The notes under the pieces are model-generated. The model had not been told where the DNA came from, did not search any database, and worked only from the letters and a program-made list of their open reading frames with translations. A stretch of 21,506 nt of DNA from an uncultured Candidatus Saccharibacteria bacterium (GTDB lineage: Bacteria > Patescibacteriota > Saccharimonadia > Saccharimonadales > Saccharimonadaceae). Below, piece after piece: positions 7,540-15,411 of this stretch (within the stretch, counting starts at the first letter, position 1; each line of letters begins with the position of its first letter). Where the stretch lies: assembly GCA_948477625.1 (NCBI GenBank), contig CAOLNK010000007.1, positions 7,618 through 29,123 on the forward strand, written 5' to 3'. The translations under genes were made by a program, and so were the position numbers.

Positions 7540-10500
7540 CTAAGCTTTTCCCAAGCTAATCGTCACGTTTTTGCCACTCACTTTGGCGATTTCGTCGTAA
7601 GCATAATTCTCACCCATTGCCAGGCCTGTCGCCAACACCTCAGTTCTCAGCGTATCTATCCACTCTTCTGGAACTTCACAGCTCACGCTCAACCGAATGC
7701 GGTCGTCCACTTGCAAACCAGCCTTCTTACGCGCCGCTTGTACCGCCCGAATCAGCTCTCGTACAAACCCCTCGCGCGCCAGCTCATCGGTAATATTTTT
7801 GTCCAGCCAAGTTTCATCGCCGTGTTCCACAGTCTTCACATTCACCTCGTCGCGCACAATTTCTTCACCCCACTCCGGCAATTGTTCACCCTTATACACC
7901 AATTTGTTCAGTGGCTGGCGCACTTTAATCTGCGCCTCCGTATCCGATTTCTGCATTCTAAGCGCCAAGCCCTCGTTAATCACCGCCCGCACTCGCGCCA
8001 TTTGATCCAAAATCTCTTGATCTACATCGCAAGTCATCGGATAACTCCTAAGATGTACACTTTCACCACTGCCAGTCATATTCTGATACAGTTCCTCTGC
8101 CAAGAACGGAATAAACGGCGCCAAAGCTTCAGCCAACTTCACTAGTACGATATAGAGCGTGAAATAAGCCTCATTCTTATCATTATCATCTTCACTCTTC
8201 CAGAAACGCCGCCGGCTACGCCGCACAAACCAGTTACTCAAATCGTCCACAAACGGTAACACTCCCGCTAGCGCCTTCGGGATATTATACTCCTCCATCC
8301 CGTCGATGATTTGTTTTTTAGTTTCATGCCAACGACTCATTACCCAGCGGTCCAGCGGATTTTTCAAATCTGTTACTGCAGCGCCTTCTGGCTTCCAAGC
8401 CGTTTCAAACTCCCAACCATCCACCTCCGCATACGTCACAAAGAAATCATACACATTCCAAATCATCGCTAGTTTCCGCTGCACATCGCTCACGTCCTTA
8501 TCGGTTAGAGCAAAATCCTCACCCGAGAGCACTGGGCTACTGAGAAGCAAGAATCTCAGCGCATCCGCCGAATACTGATCCATCAACACATTCGGGTCAG
8601 TATAATTCCCCAGTGACTTACTCATCTTGCGACCATCGTTCCCCGCCAATGTCCCCGTTGTAATCACATTTTTGAAGGCGTTTTCACCAAACAGCGCCGT
8701 GTTCACCGCGTGCACATAATAGAACCACGCCCGCACCTGGCCGACATATTCCACAATAAAATCGGCTGGATAATTCCGTTCAAACTTTTCCTTATTCTCA
8801 AACGGATAGTGCAACTGCGCAAACGGCATCGAACCACTCTCAAACCAGCAGTCTAACACTTTCTCGATTCGCTTAAAATGATCCTTCACCGCCGTTTTCC
8901 CAGTAAGGGCTCTGTTCTTGCGATTTTCCTCATATTTCTGCCATACTTCATCATTATATGGCTCCACCTTATAAACGTCGTTACTCAGCATATACTCTTC
9001 TGTGCCAATACCAGTCACCAATCCATCAAACTCAATCTCATCCACCCATGGCCGGTGATAGTCTTCCAAACGCTTACCAGAATACCTCTCTAGCTCATCA
9101 TAACTCCCCATTACCACAACGGCACCCGTCTTCTCGCCCTTCCACACTGGCATCGCTGTTGCCCAGAAGCGGTCACGACTTAAATTCCAATCCGGCGCCT
9201 GCTCGATATTCTTCTCAAACCGTCCATGTTTGAGATATTCAGGAAACCAGTTGATGTTCTCGTTCTTCTCAATCATCAATGGCTTGCTGCCCTGAATATC
9301 AAAGAACCAACTCGGAAATGCCCGATACATAATCCTCTGCTTAGACCGCGGGTTAAAGGGATATTCATGCTTGATATATTCGATTTTCCAAACAATTCCT
9401 TTTTCTTCCAAGCATTTTGCGATAAATTTGTTGCCCGCCCAGATTTCGATACCATCTTCACTCGTATCGCGCACACCCATCTCATAAAGCCAGCTCTTCA
9501 CCGGCTCAGTATAATAGCCATACTCATCTAGCACGTCCACAAAATCCACCTCGTGCTCTTGCGCCAAACGATAGTCATCCTCGCCATAGGCTGGCGCAAT
9601 GTGCACAATGCCTGTACCGTCCACGTCCGACACAAAATCCCCACCAAGAACAGTCCAAGTATCTTTCAACTTAGCTTCTTTCCCTATTGTAGCACAGATT
9701 GGCTCATATGTCAATCCGATGAGGTCTTGACCTTTAATTCCCTCTTTAATCACCTCATATTCTGTATCCTTCAAGGTCACTTCTAGCCGACTCTTAGCCA
9801 AAACCAGAATCTCACCATCCACTCGTACTGCAACATATTCCATCTCTGGATTTACTGCTAATGCCATATTTGCTGGCAAAGTCCAAGGCGTTGTCGTCCA
9901 AGCTAGCAGATAGACATTTGAACTTGGCGAGTCTGTGCTTGCGTCTTTCGCAGGACGTAAGACTTGGGCAAGCGCCCCGGAGCGGTCCAAGAAAGATGCA
10001 AATGCGGACTCGCTCAGCTTAAATTTCACATACGCACTCGGATCCGTCACCATCTGATACGCATCATTATCCATCGTAACCTCGGACTTCGACACCGGCG
10101 TCGCGAACTTCGTATCATACATCAAAACCTTACGCCCCTCATAAATCTTCCCCTTCTCGTACAAAGTCTTGAACGCCCACCACACGCTCTCCATGAAACT
10201 TTTATCCATCGTACGGTACGCCCCCTTAAAATCCACCCAGCGCCCGATACGATCAATCGTGCCTTCCCAAGTCTCAGAATTCGCCACCATACTCTCACGC
10301 GCCTTCAAAATGTAATCTTCCAGACTCCACTTAGTGCCAATTTCACGCCGATCAGTAATCCCTAATTGCTTCTCCACAAAGTTTTCTGCTGGCAAACCAT
10401 GACAATCCCAACCCCAACGCCGCTCCACGCGCTTGCCGCGCATTGTCCAGAACCGCGGCACCGCATCCTTCACAATACTCGAGAGCAACGTGCCATGGTG

Positions 10501-10662
10501 TGGCATCCCTGTGATAAACGGAGGGCCATCATAAAACACGTACGAATCGTCTTCTGGTCGGCTCTCCACCGACTGCTCAAATGTTCGATTTTTCTTCCAC
10601 CACTCCACGAGCGCTGGCTCATACTCACTCGCTCGCCTGCGATTTCCTGCTTTGTATTTCAT
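7540..10662 (-). CDS. ileS: Isoleucyl-tRNA synthetase
   Basis: Class I aminoacyl-tRNA synthetase that charges tRNA-Ile with isoleucine in the cytoplasm. At 1040 aa it has the full family length. Visible signatures: DGPPFITGMPHHGT at 45-58, where HHGT is the HIGH-type ATP motif; WGWDCHGLPAE shortly after; the CP1 editing domain with AWTTTPWTLPAN (about 250-265); DCWFESGSMPFAQ before the second half of the active site; and KMSKS at 679-683. The C-terminal anticodon region and the HHGT variant fit the eukaryote-like type (IleRS2), which in other bacteria is often insensitive to mupirocin; that property is family knowledge, not shown here. The start is fixed by a GGCGGGAG ribosome site 5 nt upstream. 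A T-box leader precedes the gene, so expression should rise when uncharged tRNA-Ile accumulates. No terminator is obvious before the next promoter. Confidence 0.98.
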   Translation of the reverse strand: MKYKAGNRRRASEYEPALVEWWKKNRTFEQSVESRPEDDSYVFYDGPPFITGMPHHGTLLSSIVKDAVPRFWTMRGKRVERRWGWDCHGLPAENFVEKQLGITDRREIGTKWSLEDYILKARESMVANSETWEGTIDRIGRWVDFKGAYRTMDKSFMESVWWAFKTLYEKGKIYEGRKVLMYDTKFATPVSKSEVTMDNDAYQMVTDPSAYVKFKLSESAFASFLDRSGALAQVLRPAKDASTDSPSSNVYLLAWTTTPWTLPANMALAVNPEMEYVAVRVDGEILVLAKSRLEVTLKDTEYEVIKEGIKGQDLIGLTYEPICATIGKEAKLKDTWTVLGGDFVSDVDGTGIVHIAPAYGEDDYRLAQEHEVDFVDVLDEYGYYTEPVKSWLYEMGVRDTSEDGIEIWAGNKFIAKCLEEKGIVWKIEYIKHEYPFNPRSKQRIMYRAFPSWFFDIQGSKPLMIEKNENINWFPEYLKHGRFEKNIEQAPDWNLSRDRFWATAMPVWKGEKTGAVVVMGSYDELERYSGKRLEDYHRPWVDEIEFDGLVTGIGTEEYMLSNDVYKVEPYNDEVWQKYEENRKNRALTGKTAVKDHFKRIEKVLDCWFESGSMPFAQLHYPFENKEKFERNYPADFIVEYVGQVRAWFYYVHAVNTALFGENAFKNVITTGTLAGNDGRKMSKSLGNYTDPNVLMDQYSADALRFLLLSSPVLSGEDFALTDKDVSDVQRKLAMIWNVYDFFVTYAEVDGWEFETAWKPEGAAVTDLKNPLDRWVMSRWHETKKQIIDGMEEYNIPKALAGVLPFVDDLSNWFVRRSRRRFWKSEDDNDKNEAYFTLYIVLVKLAEALAPFIPFLAEELYQNMTGSGESVHLRSYPMTCDVDQEILDQMARVRAVINEGLALRMQKSDTEAQIKVRQPLNKLVYKGEQLPEWGEEIVRDEVNVKTVEHGDETWLDKNITDELAREGFVRELIRAVQAARKKAGLQVDDRIRLSVSCEVPEEWIDTLRTEVLATGLAMGENYAYDEIAKVSGKNVTISLGKA

Positions 10663-10875
10663 AAAAACTCCCGCCGGTCACGGCAAATTATAATCTTCTG
10701 CCGTTAGAACCCGAGCGGGCGGTACCATCTAACTTCTTGAAATGTTGTAATTATTACAACATTCACCAAGCTCTCATTCAATCTTTCACGCAGACTCACG
10801 AGCGATTCTACTAGAAATCAACAGATTTCGTTCTTTCGCCAACTCGCGGGTGATAGCCGCTCAAACGCTTTTCTA
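10663..10875 (-). promoter_or_regulatory. T-box riboswitch, tRNA-Ile-responsive, probably translational
   Basis: The ileS leader carries a textbook T-box antisequestrator: helix A1 GUUAGA (10728-10733) with UCUAAC (10703-10708), a 7-nt bulge UGGUACC (10721-10727), helix A2 GCCC/GGGU (10717-10720 with 10709-10712), and a 4-nt loop. UGGU suits a tRNA acceptor ending ACCA. Just upstream is a perfect hairpin (10741-10763), in the place of stem III. Near the 5' end a 4-bp hairpin GCGG/CCGC (10846-10860) presents loop CUAUCAC, containing AUC, an Ile codon, as specifier (10852-10854). No terminator follows. Instead CCCGC of the T-box (10715-10719) can pair with GCGGG of the ileS ribosome site (10670-10674). 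This resembles actinobacterial ileS T-boxes with ultrashort stem I. Confidence 0.9.
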
Positions 10876-10880
10876 CTTTT

Positions 10881-10889
10881 ATTATAGCA
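10881..10889 (-). promoter_or_regulatory. Extended -10 promoter for ileS T-box transcript
   Basis: Minus strand TGCTATAAT (TATAAT at 10881-10886). No good -35 is seen at 16-18 bp. Start expected near 10874, just before the specifier hairpin. Confidence 0.7.
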
Positions 10890-10903
10890 TAATTTACCAA
10901 AAT

Positions 10904-10932
10904 TTGACTTTTTCACATCAAAACGCTATCCT
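10904..10932 (+). promoter_or_regulatory. Plus-strand promoter of the broken gene at 11 kb
   Basis: TTGACT (10904-10909), 17-bp spacer, TATCCT (10927-10932). It is divergent from the ileS promoter, and an AAGGAAG ribosome site follows at 10958-10964. Confidence 0.6.
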
Positions 10933-10972
10933 TAAACTACACAAACGCTCTTTAAGAAAGGAAGTGATTTTA

Positions 10973-11653
10973 TTGGATACAATCATTACTACCACTTTGG
11001 CATTACGAAAAAGGCGCAACCGAATTACAAAGGTAGAACGTCGCAGGAAACGCTTTCAAAATTGGGTGTGCTCACTCAATCCTGAATTTTATGTGTTTTA
11101 TCGGGTAAACGGCGTCAATGAGTTTGTCGCCAATCCTGACATTCAGGTAAAACTATACCTCACGCCACTTTTTCAAGCGTCACACGCTAAAGCCCTGTAT
11201 CCACTATTTGATGAAGCATTCGTACTTTTTGCACGCATTGACTGCGTGCAAAAAGTACGACCAACGTTGGTTGTCAATTGATGCCACTGCCAAGCAATTC
11301 CCCGGGCAATCACTAACCGTACAATCACCACCGCAATATCTCGGCGATTTGGAAGACAAAATTTTACCAAAATTAGCCTTCCCCGCCAATATTCGGGGCA
11401 AAGGTCAGAGTACGGAAGCCTATAGTTTCGACCTTTGTAAAATGCGTTTTTATAAATTTCATTTATTCTTTCATCAAGATGAAGAATATAAAAACGCTAT
11501 GGCGTGATTGACCATATGTGGGACCCAAACGGTAAAGAATTACAGCTCAGCTTACCACCCAATCTCGATTTCGGTGAACCCGATACCAAAGAGGAACCCA
11601 AAAACCATTTTCTTCAGGATTATCAGCGGCACCACCAAGGATGCCACTGGTAA
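10973..11653 (+). pseudogene. Unidentified plus-strand gene with two compensating frameshifts
   Basis: The likely start is TTG at 10973, 8 nt after AAGGAAG. The frame opens with a Lys/Arg-rich segment (RKRRNRITKVERRRKRFQNW), then protein-like sequence to about 11250. Coding quality then moves to the next frame (RWLSIDATAKQFPGQSL...) until about 11492, and returns to the first frame (GVIDHMWDPNGKELQLSLP...) to a stop at 11651-11653. Removing one A from the A5 run at 11250-11254 and adding one A to the A5 run at 11490-11494 would give a single product of about 226 aa. The last 102 nt overlap the convergent membrane gene. No family recognised; mixed alpha/beta, no membrane helix. It may be a decayed gene, an assembly error at homopolymers, or (less likely) recoded. 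It is the only plus-strand gene between about 1 bp and 17.5 kb. Confidence 0.6.
11220..11260. repeat. Perfect 18-bp inverted repeat with 5-nt spacer
   Basis: Arms 11220-11237 and 11243-11260 are perfectly complementary around TTGAC. It lies inside a coding frame and contains the A5 run where that frame breaks. There is no U-run after it as expected for a terminator. Confidence 0.92.
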
Positions 11654-11935
11654 CAACAGAGTAACTAGCGATGCCAGCGTTCCGCTATAAACCCTGTACC
11701 ATGCACACCGGCGCGCCATGTCAACCAGCACGATGAATATCGCAATCCCAAAGGCCTGCAGCATCTTCTGGCGCCACACCTTGTTCGCCGACTTACCTTC
11801 CATAAGCAACACCGACAACACCAAAGACATTCCCGCTACGGCTATCAAATAGAACTCACCGTATTGAATATAATAGTCGTCACTGCCATTGCGATAATAG
11901 ATTTTCGTGGCATCCCACAAATCAGCCAAAGGCAA
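11552..11935 (-). CDS. Small integral membrane protein, start uncertain
   Basis: The reading frame from a TTG at 11935 gives 127 aa with about four hydrophobic helices: around 28-43 (FYLIAVAGMSLVLSVLL), 62-75 (AFGIAIFIVLVDMA), 85-105 (TLASLVTLLLPVASLVVPLII) and a weak one around 110-118. Family unknown. The TTG lacks a ribosome site. A perfect AAGGAG followed by ATATGACC lies upstream with ATG at 11966-11968, but that ATG is out of frame by one base; one extra T in the TTT at about 11957-11959 would join it and give roughly 138 aa starting MTGFWKVERYLPLADLW. The frame upstream of the TTG also reads as good protein (RIWKVERY). So either the gene has a 5' frameshift or it uses an unusual start. 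It has its own strong promoter. Its 3' end overlaps the convergent broken gene. Confidence 0.65.
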   Translation of the reverse strand: MPLADLWDATKIYYRNGSDDYYIQYGEFYLIAVAGMSLVLSVLLMEGKSANKVWRQKMLQAFGIAIFIVLVDMARRCAWYRVYSGTLASLVTLLLPVASLVVPLIILKKMVFGFLFGIGFTEIEIGW

Positions 11936-12020
11936 GTAGCGCTCGACCTTCCAAATCCGGTCATATCTCCTTTTCAGTGCAGTCCAAGCTCATTACAATT
12001 CGCAACGAACCTATACTTTC

Positions 12021-12049
12021 ATTCTATCACAGAATGCAATTTTTGTCAA
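12021..12049 (-). promoter_or_regulatory. Strong promoter of the small membrane-protein gene
   Basis: TTGACA (12044-12049), 17-bp spacer ending TTCTGTGA, TAGAAT (12021-12026) on the minus strand. The start would be near 12014, about 46 nt before the out-of-frame ATG. Confidence 0.85.
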
Positions 12050-12069
12050 TAGGCCTACAATCTATTTTA

Positions 12070-12333
12070 CTATTGCATCACCCAATAATTGACTTCGTCA
12101 AAAGTTGGCAACATCTGTCCCCGCCAAGTCGCCAACGCACCACCATTGTTGTCTATCACCACAATCGTCGGATATTCCACAACATCATATGCCCGACAAA
12201 AACTCTCACCCTCACCCGTGTCTGGGTCTAGCTCCTCAATTTCCACCCCAGTTTTCCTCTCAAAGTCCCGCAACCACTCTTCTACCATACGACCATAATC
12301 ACTTGACCGCCGCCAAACACATACTACGCGCAT
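12070..12333 (-). CDS. Thioredoxin-fold protein lacking the CxxC motif
   Basis: The 87-aa product has the beta-alpha-beta start and the later YPTIVVID strand with the cis-proline context (around P55) typical of thioredoxin/glutaredoxin folds, followed by a two-strand segment and terminal helix. The usual active-site CxxC after the first strand is replaced by WRRSSDYG (7-14), so a classic dithiol redox role is unlikely. Two cysteines remain (C5 and C46). The ATG overlaps the end of nrdR by 10 nt, indicating translational coupling and shared control with the ftsA-ftsZ-nrdR group. A role linked to ribonucleotide reductase (thioredoxin partner) would fit its place beside nrdR, but the missing cysteines argue for a binding or regulatory role. 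Fold call is by eye. Confidence 0.75.
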   Translation of the reverse strand: MRVVCVWRRSSDYGRMVEEWLRDFERKTGVEIEELDPDTGEGESFCRAYDVVEYPTIVVIDNNGGALATWRGQMLPTFDEVNYWVMQ

Positions 12334-12788
12334 ATTTCACACCCTTTCTTCCTACGTTGACGAAGGATTCTTTCAAAATCGTCCAACGTTGTAAATTTCA
12401 AAAACACACTCGCGAACCGCACATAAGCTACTTCATTGCGCTCCGCCAGCACATCCAACACCGCATTCCCCACCTGCTCCGAAGTTACTTCTTCCTCACT
12501 ACACTGGCGGAGACGATTCTCGACTCGGTTCACGACTTCCTCTACTTCTAACTCAGAATTCATAAACTTCCCCACACTACGCCGCACGGAATTAATCAAC
12601 TTATCACGATCAAACACTTCACGCCCCCCACTACGTTTACGCACAAAAAGCTGTGGCAATTCAATCCGCTCATACGTCGTGAACCGATGGCCGTCGGCGC
12701 TCACGCGCCGACGGCGGATCGTAGTGCCGTCATCAGTTTCTCGACTCTCGAGGACTTTACTATCGCCAATTCTCGGAGTCACAGTCAT
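12324..12788 (-). CDS. nrdR: NrdR-like repressor with ATP-cone but no zinc-ribbon cysteines
   Basis: NrdR represses ribonucleotide reductase genes according to nucleotide state sensed by its ATP-cone. Here the 154-aa product keeps SKVLESR...GTTIRRRR...HRFTTYER, which aligns with the N-terminal ribbon region, and a full ATP-cone starting around 48 with VRKRSGGREVFDRDKL and ending FLKFTTLDDFERIL. The four ribbon cysteines are gone: the N-terminal pair is replaced (MTVTPRIG) and the second pair is VSADG, one residue shorter than usual. Two cysteines sit at the very C-terminus as CEIC. DNA binding by a zinc ribbon is therefore doubtful. It starts 6 nt after the ftsZ stop, using an AAGGAG at the end of ftsZ as ribosome site, and overlaps the next gene by 10 nt. 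Confidence 0.92.
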   Translation of the reverse strand: MTVTPRIGDSKVLESRETDDGTTIRRRRVSADGHRFTTYERIELPQLFVRKRSGGREVFDRDKLINSVRRSVGKFMNSELEVEEVVNRVENRLRQCSEEEVTSEQVGNAVLDVLAERNEVAYVRFASVFLKFTTLDDFERILRQRRKKGCEICA

Positions 12789-12794
12789 AGCCTT

Positions 12795-14117
12795 TTACTC
12801 CTTACCTTTTCCGCGCAATCGCTCACGCAAAGAAGGTGGCACATCCAAGTCATCTTCGCTCTCAGTCCGAATTGAATCCCACATATTAGAGCGATTCTCC
12901 GCCGTAAAGTCTGTACTTGCAGGCTCTACTACTGGCTGGCTGCTCACACTCCCTGTACCCTGCATGCCTGCACCAGCACTCTGTGTATCACCATAGCTAC
13001 CATAACTACTACCGTACCCACCGCCATAACTGCTACTTCCATAAGCATTAGAATTAGCACCACTATTGTTCATATCTACTACGCTACTTTGTGGCATCAC
13101 ATCAGCCACCGTCTGAGTACTCATTACTTGCTTGTCTACGCTCTCGCGCTCAGCATCCAGCTTCCGATAATACTCAGAATCAAACCCGGTTGCCACTACT
13201 GTAACCACAATTTCATCTTCCAACTCTGGCCGAATACTTGCACCAAAGATAATATTCGCATCTGGCGCCACTGCCGCGGTAATCACCTCAGCCGCATCCT
13301 GTACTTCACTCATGGCTATATCATAACCGCCCGCCACGCTAAATAGAACGCCTCTAGCGCCATCAATCTTCACCTCAATCAATGGGCTCTCAATCGCTTG
13401 CTGTGCTGCCAACACTGCACGGTTATCACCACTAGCCCGACCAATGCCCATCAAGGCTGACCCAGCATTCTTCATTACTGCCTTTACGTCAGCAAAGTCA
13501 AGATTAATCAAACTATGTTCAGTAATCAATTCCGAAATTCCCTGTACTCCTTGACGCAATACATCATCTGCAATCTTGAAGGTCTCGAGAAGCGGCGTGC
13601 GTGGATCAATCGTCTGCAACAGTCTATCATTCGGAATTGTAATCAAAGCATCCACATTCTTAGATAGGTTCTCAATTGCCACATCGGCATTCTCACGGCG
13701 CTTCGCGCCCTCAAAGGTAAAGGGCTTCGTAGCTACACCAACCGTCAAGATATCACGATTCTTCGCCTCCTCAGCCACAATCGGCCCGGCACCAGAACCA
13801 GTACCACCACCAGCACCAAGCGTAATAAATACCATGTCAGCGCCCTCGAGCGACTTGCCAATTGCCTCTCTGGCACTGTCTGCCGCATCACGACCTTTTT
13901 CCGGATCGCCACCGGCACCTAAACCTCTACCAATATGTACTTTAGTCTCCGCTGATGAATGATGTAGGGCCTGCGCATCGGTATTCACCGCCACAAATTC
14001 CACGCCGGACAACCCGACCTCTTTCATTCGATCTATTGCTGAGCCGCCTGCGCCACCTACACCGACAACCTTAATACTTGCTGAACTCTCTACCTCTGTT
14101 GGCTTAATCTCAGGCAT
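12795..14117 (-). CDS. ftsZ: Cell division protein FtsZ
   Basis: Tubulin-like GTPase that polymerises into the division ring at midcell. The 440-aa product has the N-terminal KVVGVGGAGG (16-25), the GTP signature GAGGGTGSG (101-109), and the catalytic T7 loop NLDFADVK (205-212, with D207 and D210). The GTPase and C-terminal domains end around 325. A disordered Ser/Gly/Tyr/Asn linker (about 345-420) follows, rich in GSSYGG-like repeats, then a conserved-type C-terminal tail DVPPSLRERLRGKGKE that should bind FtsA. The start has a GAGGTA ribosome site 9 nt upstream. It follows ftsA by 64 nt and nrdR follows 6 nt later, as one operon. The first seven residues MPEIKPT match those of the 111-aa protein at 3 kb. 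Confidence 0.98.
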   Translation of the reverse strand: MPEIKPTEVESSASIKVVGVGGAGGSAIDRMKEVGLSGVEFVAVNTDAQALHHSSAETKVHIGRGLGAGGDPEKGRDAADSAREAIGKSLEGADMVFITLGAGGGTGSGAGPIVAEEAKNRDILTVGVATKPFTFEGAKRRENADVAIENLSKNVDALITIPNDRLLQTIDPRTPLLETFKIADDVLRQGVQGISELITEHSLINLDFADVKAVMKNAGSALMGIGRASGDNRAVLAAQQAIESPLIEVKIDGARGVLFSVAGGYDIAMSEVQDAAEVITAAVAPDANIIFGASIRPELEDEIVVTVVATGFDSEYYRKLDAERESVDKQVMSTQTVADVMPQSSVVDMNNSGANSNAYGSSSYGGGYGSSYGSYGDTQSAGAGMQGTGSVSSQPVVEPASTDFTAENRSNMWDSIRTESEDDLDVPPSLRERLRGKGKE

Positions 14118-14155
14118 AGTTTTCGTACCTCGCTTATCCTCTCTTATCTTCCTCT

Positions 14156-14184
14156 AGTATACCACACATCTACTAAATTTATTA
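14156..14184 (-). promoter_or_regulatory. Possible weak internal promoter for ftsZ
   Basis: A TATACT (14156-14161) preceded by GTGTGG lies in the ftsA-ftsZ gap on the minus strand. The -35 at 17 bp is poor (TAATAA-like). It may give extra ftsZ transcript. Confidence 0.35.
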
Positions 14185-15405
14185 AAATTTACTCAAGAAA
14201 CGCTTTAGCGCACCCGGTTTCTTATTCTTTTTGGCTTTACCCCGCACTTTCTTACCCTGCACGGTCGCACTACCATCTAAGCTACTCAACATCAAACCTA
14301 CCGCCGTAGCATACTCTGGCTTACCTAAGACATCTGTCATCCCAGACAACCCAGTTGGCACACCCACCTTCACCGAAGTCTGCAAAATCTCGCGCACAAA
14401 CTTATCAATATCGCGCATCTTAGCACCACCGCCAGTCAACACCACACCCTCTGGTAACCGCTGATCATAATGCGCCTTTTTTAGCTCCTTGCGTACCAAA
14501 TCCAAAATTTCTTCAATCCGTGCTTGCACCACTTCATCAATTTGGCTCCGTTCAAACCGCAGTTCCTTACCCCGCCAGCGAATCACTACCGGTGCATCCA
14601 CTGCACCAAAACTTCCCGTAGCAAATCTCCGCTTAATCTCCTCAGCCACCTCAGTATCAATCGCGAGCATCACTGCAAGATCGTTTGTAATATTGTTTGA
14701 GCCCACCGGCACCACGCCAATATATTGCAAATCATTTTCTTCGTAAACCGCCACGCCGGTCGTCGCTGCACCGATATCCACTACCGCCACACCGTTTTCC
14801 CGCTGGCGCTCCGTCAGCACGGCTCGCGCCGCCGCTTCCACGCTCGGAATCACTTGCTCAGCCGTTACATTTGCTTGCTCGGCCGTCTTGCGCAAATTCT
14901 CATAACCTGGCGCCAAAGTCGACACTACATTCGCTTTCATTTCTAATCTCGAACCGGTCATTCCTAGCGGGTCTTTAATTCCCCCTTGGCCATCCAAGAC
15001 GAATTGCAATGGAATCACCTTCAACACTGCTTGATTTGCTGGGATTCGGCCCTGCAAAGCCACATCCTCCACGCGCGCTAAATCACTCTCGGTAATTTCA
15101 TGCTCCATACCGCCAACAGCAATCATTCCCTCAGTCCGAGTCGACACAATCTGCGCTCCGTTAATCGAAATCGTGGCACTATTCACCTCATGGCCGCTCA
15201 TACGCTCCGCCTCACCCAGAGCCCGGTCTATCGCCTGCGCTGGCCCAGAAAGATTTGCCACCACGCCCCGACGCATACCAGAATTTGGCACCTCGGCATA
15301 GCCAATCACATTCAAAGCGCCACCATGCGTCACGCTTGCTACCACCGTGCGCACATTATTTGTGCCCACATCTAGCCCAACTGCATAGCGCGAAATTTCA
15401 TCCAT
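14182..15405 (-). CDS. ftsA: Cell division protein FtsA
   Basis: Actin-like ATPase that tethers FtsZ filaments to the membrane. From MDEISRYAVGLDVGTNN the product is 407 aa, usual for the family. Visible are phosphate-1 motif VGLDVGTNNVRT (9-20), the phosphate-2 motif VAVVDIGAATTGVAVYE (about 210-226), the adenosine motif GVVLTGGGAKM (about 318-328), and a C-terminal basic tail ending GALKRFLSKF, the amphipathic helix that binds the membrane. The open frame extends 25 codons upstream (to 15480), but that part runs through a terminator hairpin, so the ATG at 15405 is chosen. A TATAAT ends 6 nt before this ATG, so the mRNA should begin at or very near the start codon (leaderless). It heads the ftsA-ftsZ-nrdR-thioredoxin-fold operon. 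Confidence 0.97.
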   Translation of the reverse strand: MDEISRYAVGLDVGTNNVRTVVASVTHGGALNVIGYAEVPNSGMRRGVVANLSGPAQAIDRALGEAERMSGHEVNSATISINGAQIVSTRTEGMIAVGGMEHEITESDLARVEDVALQGRIPANQAVLKVIPLQFVLDGQGGIKDPLGMTGSRLEMKANVVSTLAPGYENLRKTAEQANVTAEQVIPSVEAAARAVLTERQRENGVAVVDIGAATTGVAVYEENDLQYIGVVPVGSNNITNDLAVMLAIDTEVAEEIKRRFATGSFGAVDAPVVIRWRGKELRFERSQIDEVVQARIEEILDLVRKELKKAHYDQRLPEGVVLTGGGAKMRDIDKFVREILQTSVKVGVPTGLSGMTDVLGKPEYATAVGLMLSSLDGSATVQGKKVRGKAKKNKKPGALKRFLSKF

Positions 15406-15411
15406 AAGCTC

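Noticed and set aside
10741..10763. Perfect palindrome before ileS as a protein operator
   Set aside because: Its position directly upstream of the T-box bulge fits stem III of the riboswitch, which needs no extra protein.
11220..11260. Inverted repeat as a transcription terminator or insertion-sequence end
   Set aside because: No T-run follows on either strand, it lies within a coding frame, and no transposase or target duplication was seen.
11173..11401. Minus-strand frames of 65 codons opposite the broken gene
   Set aside because: Composition is poor and they exist only because of the inverted repeat; the plus-strand frames read far better as protein.
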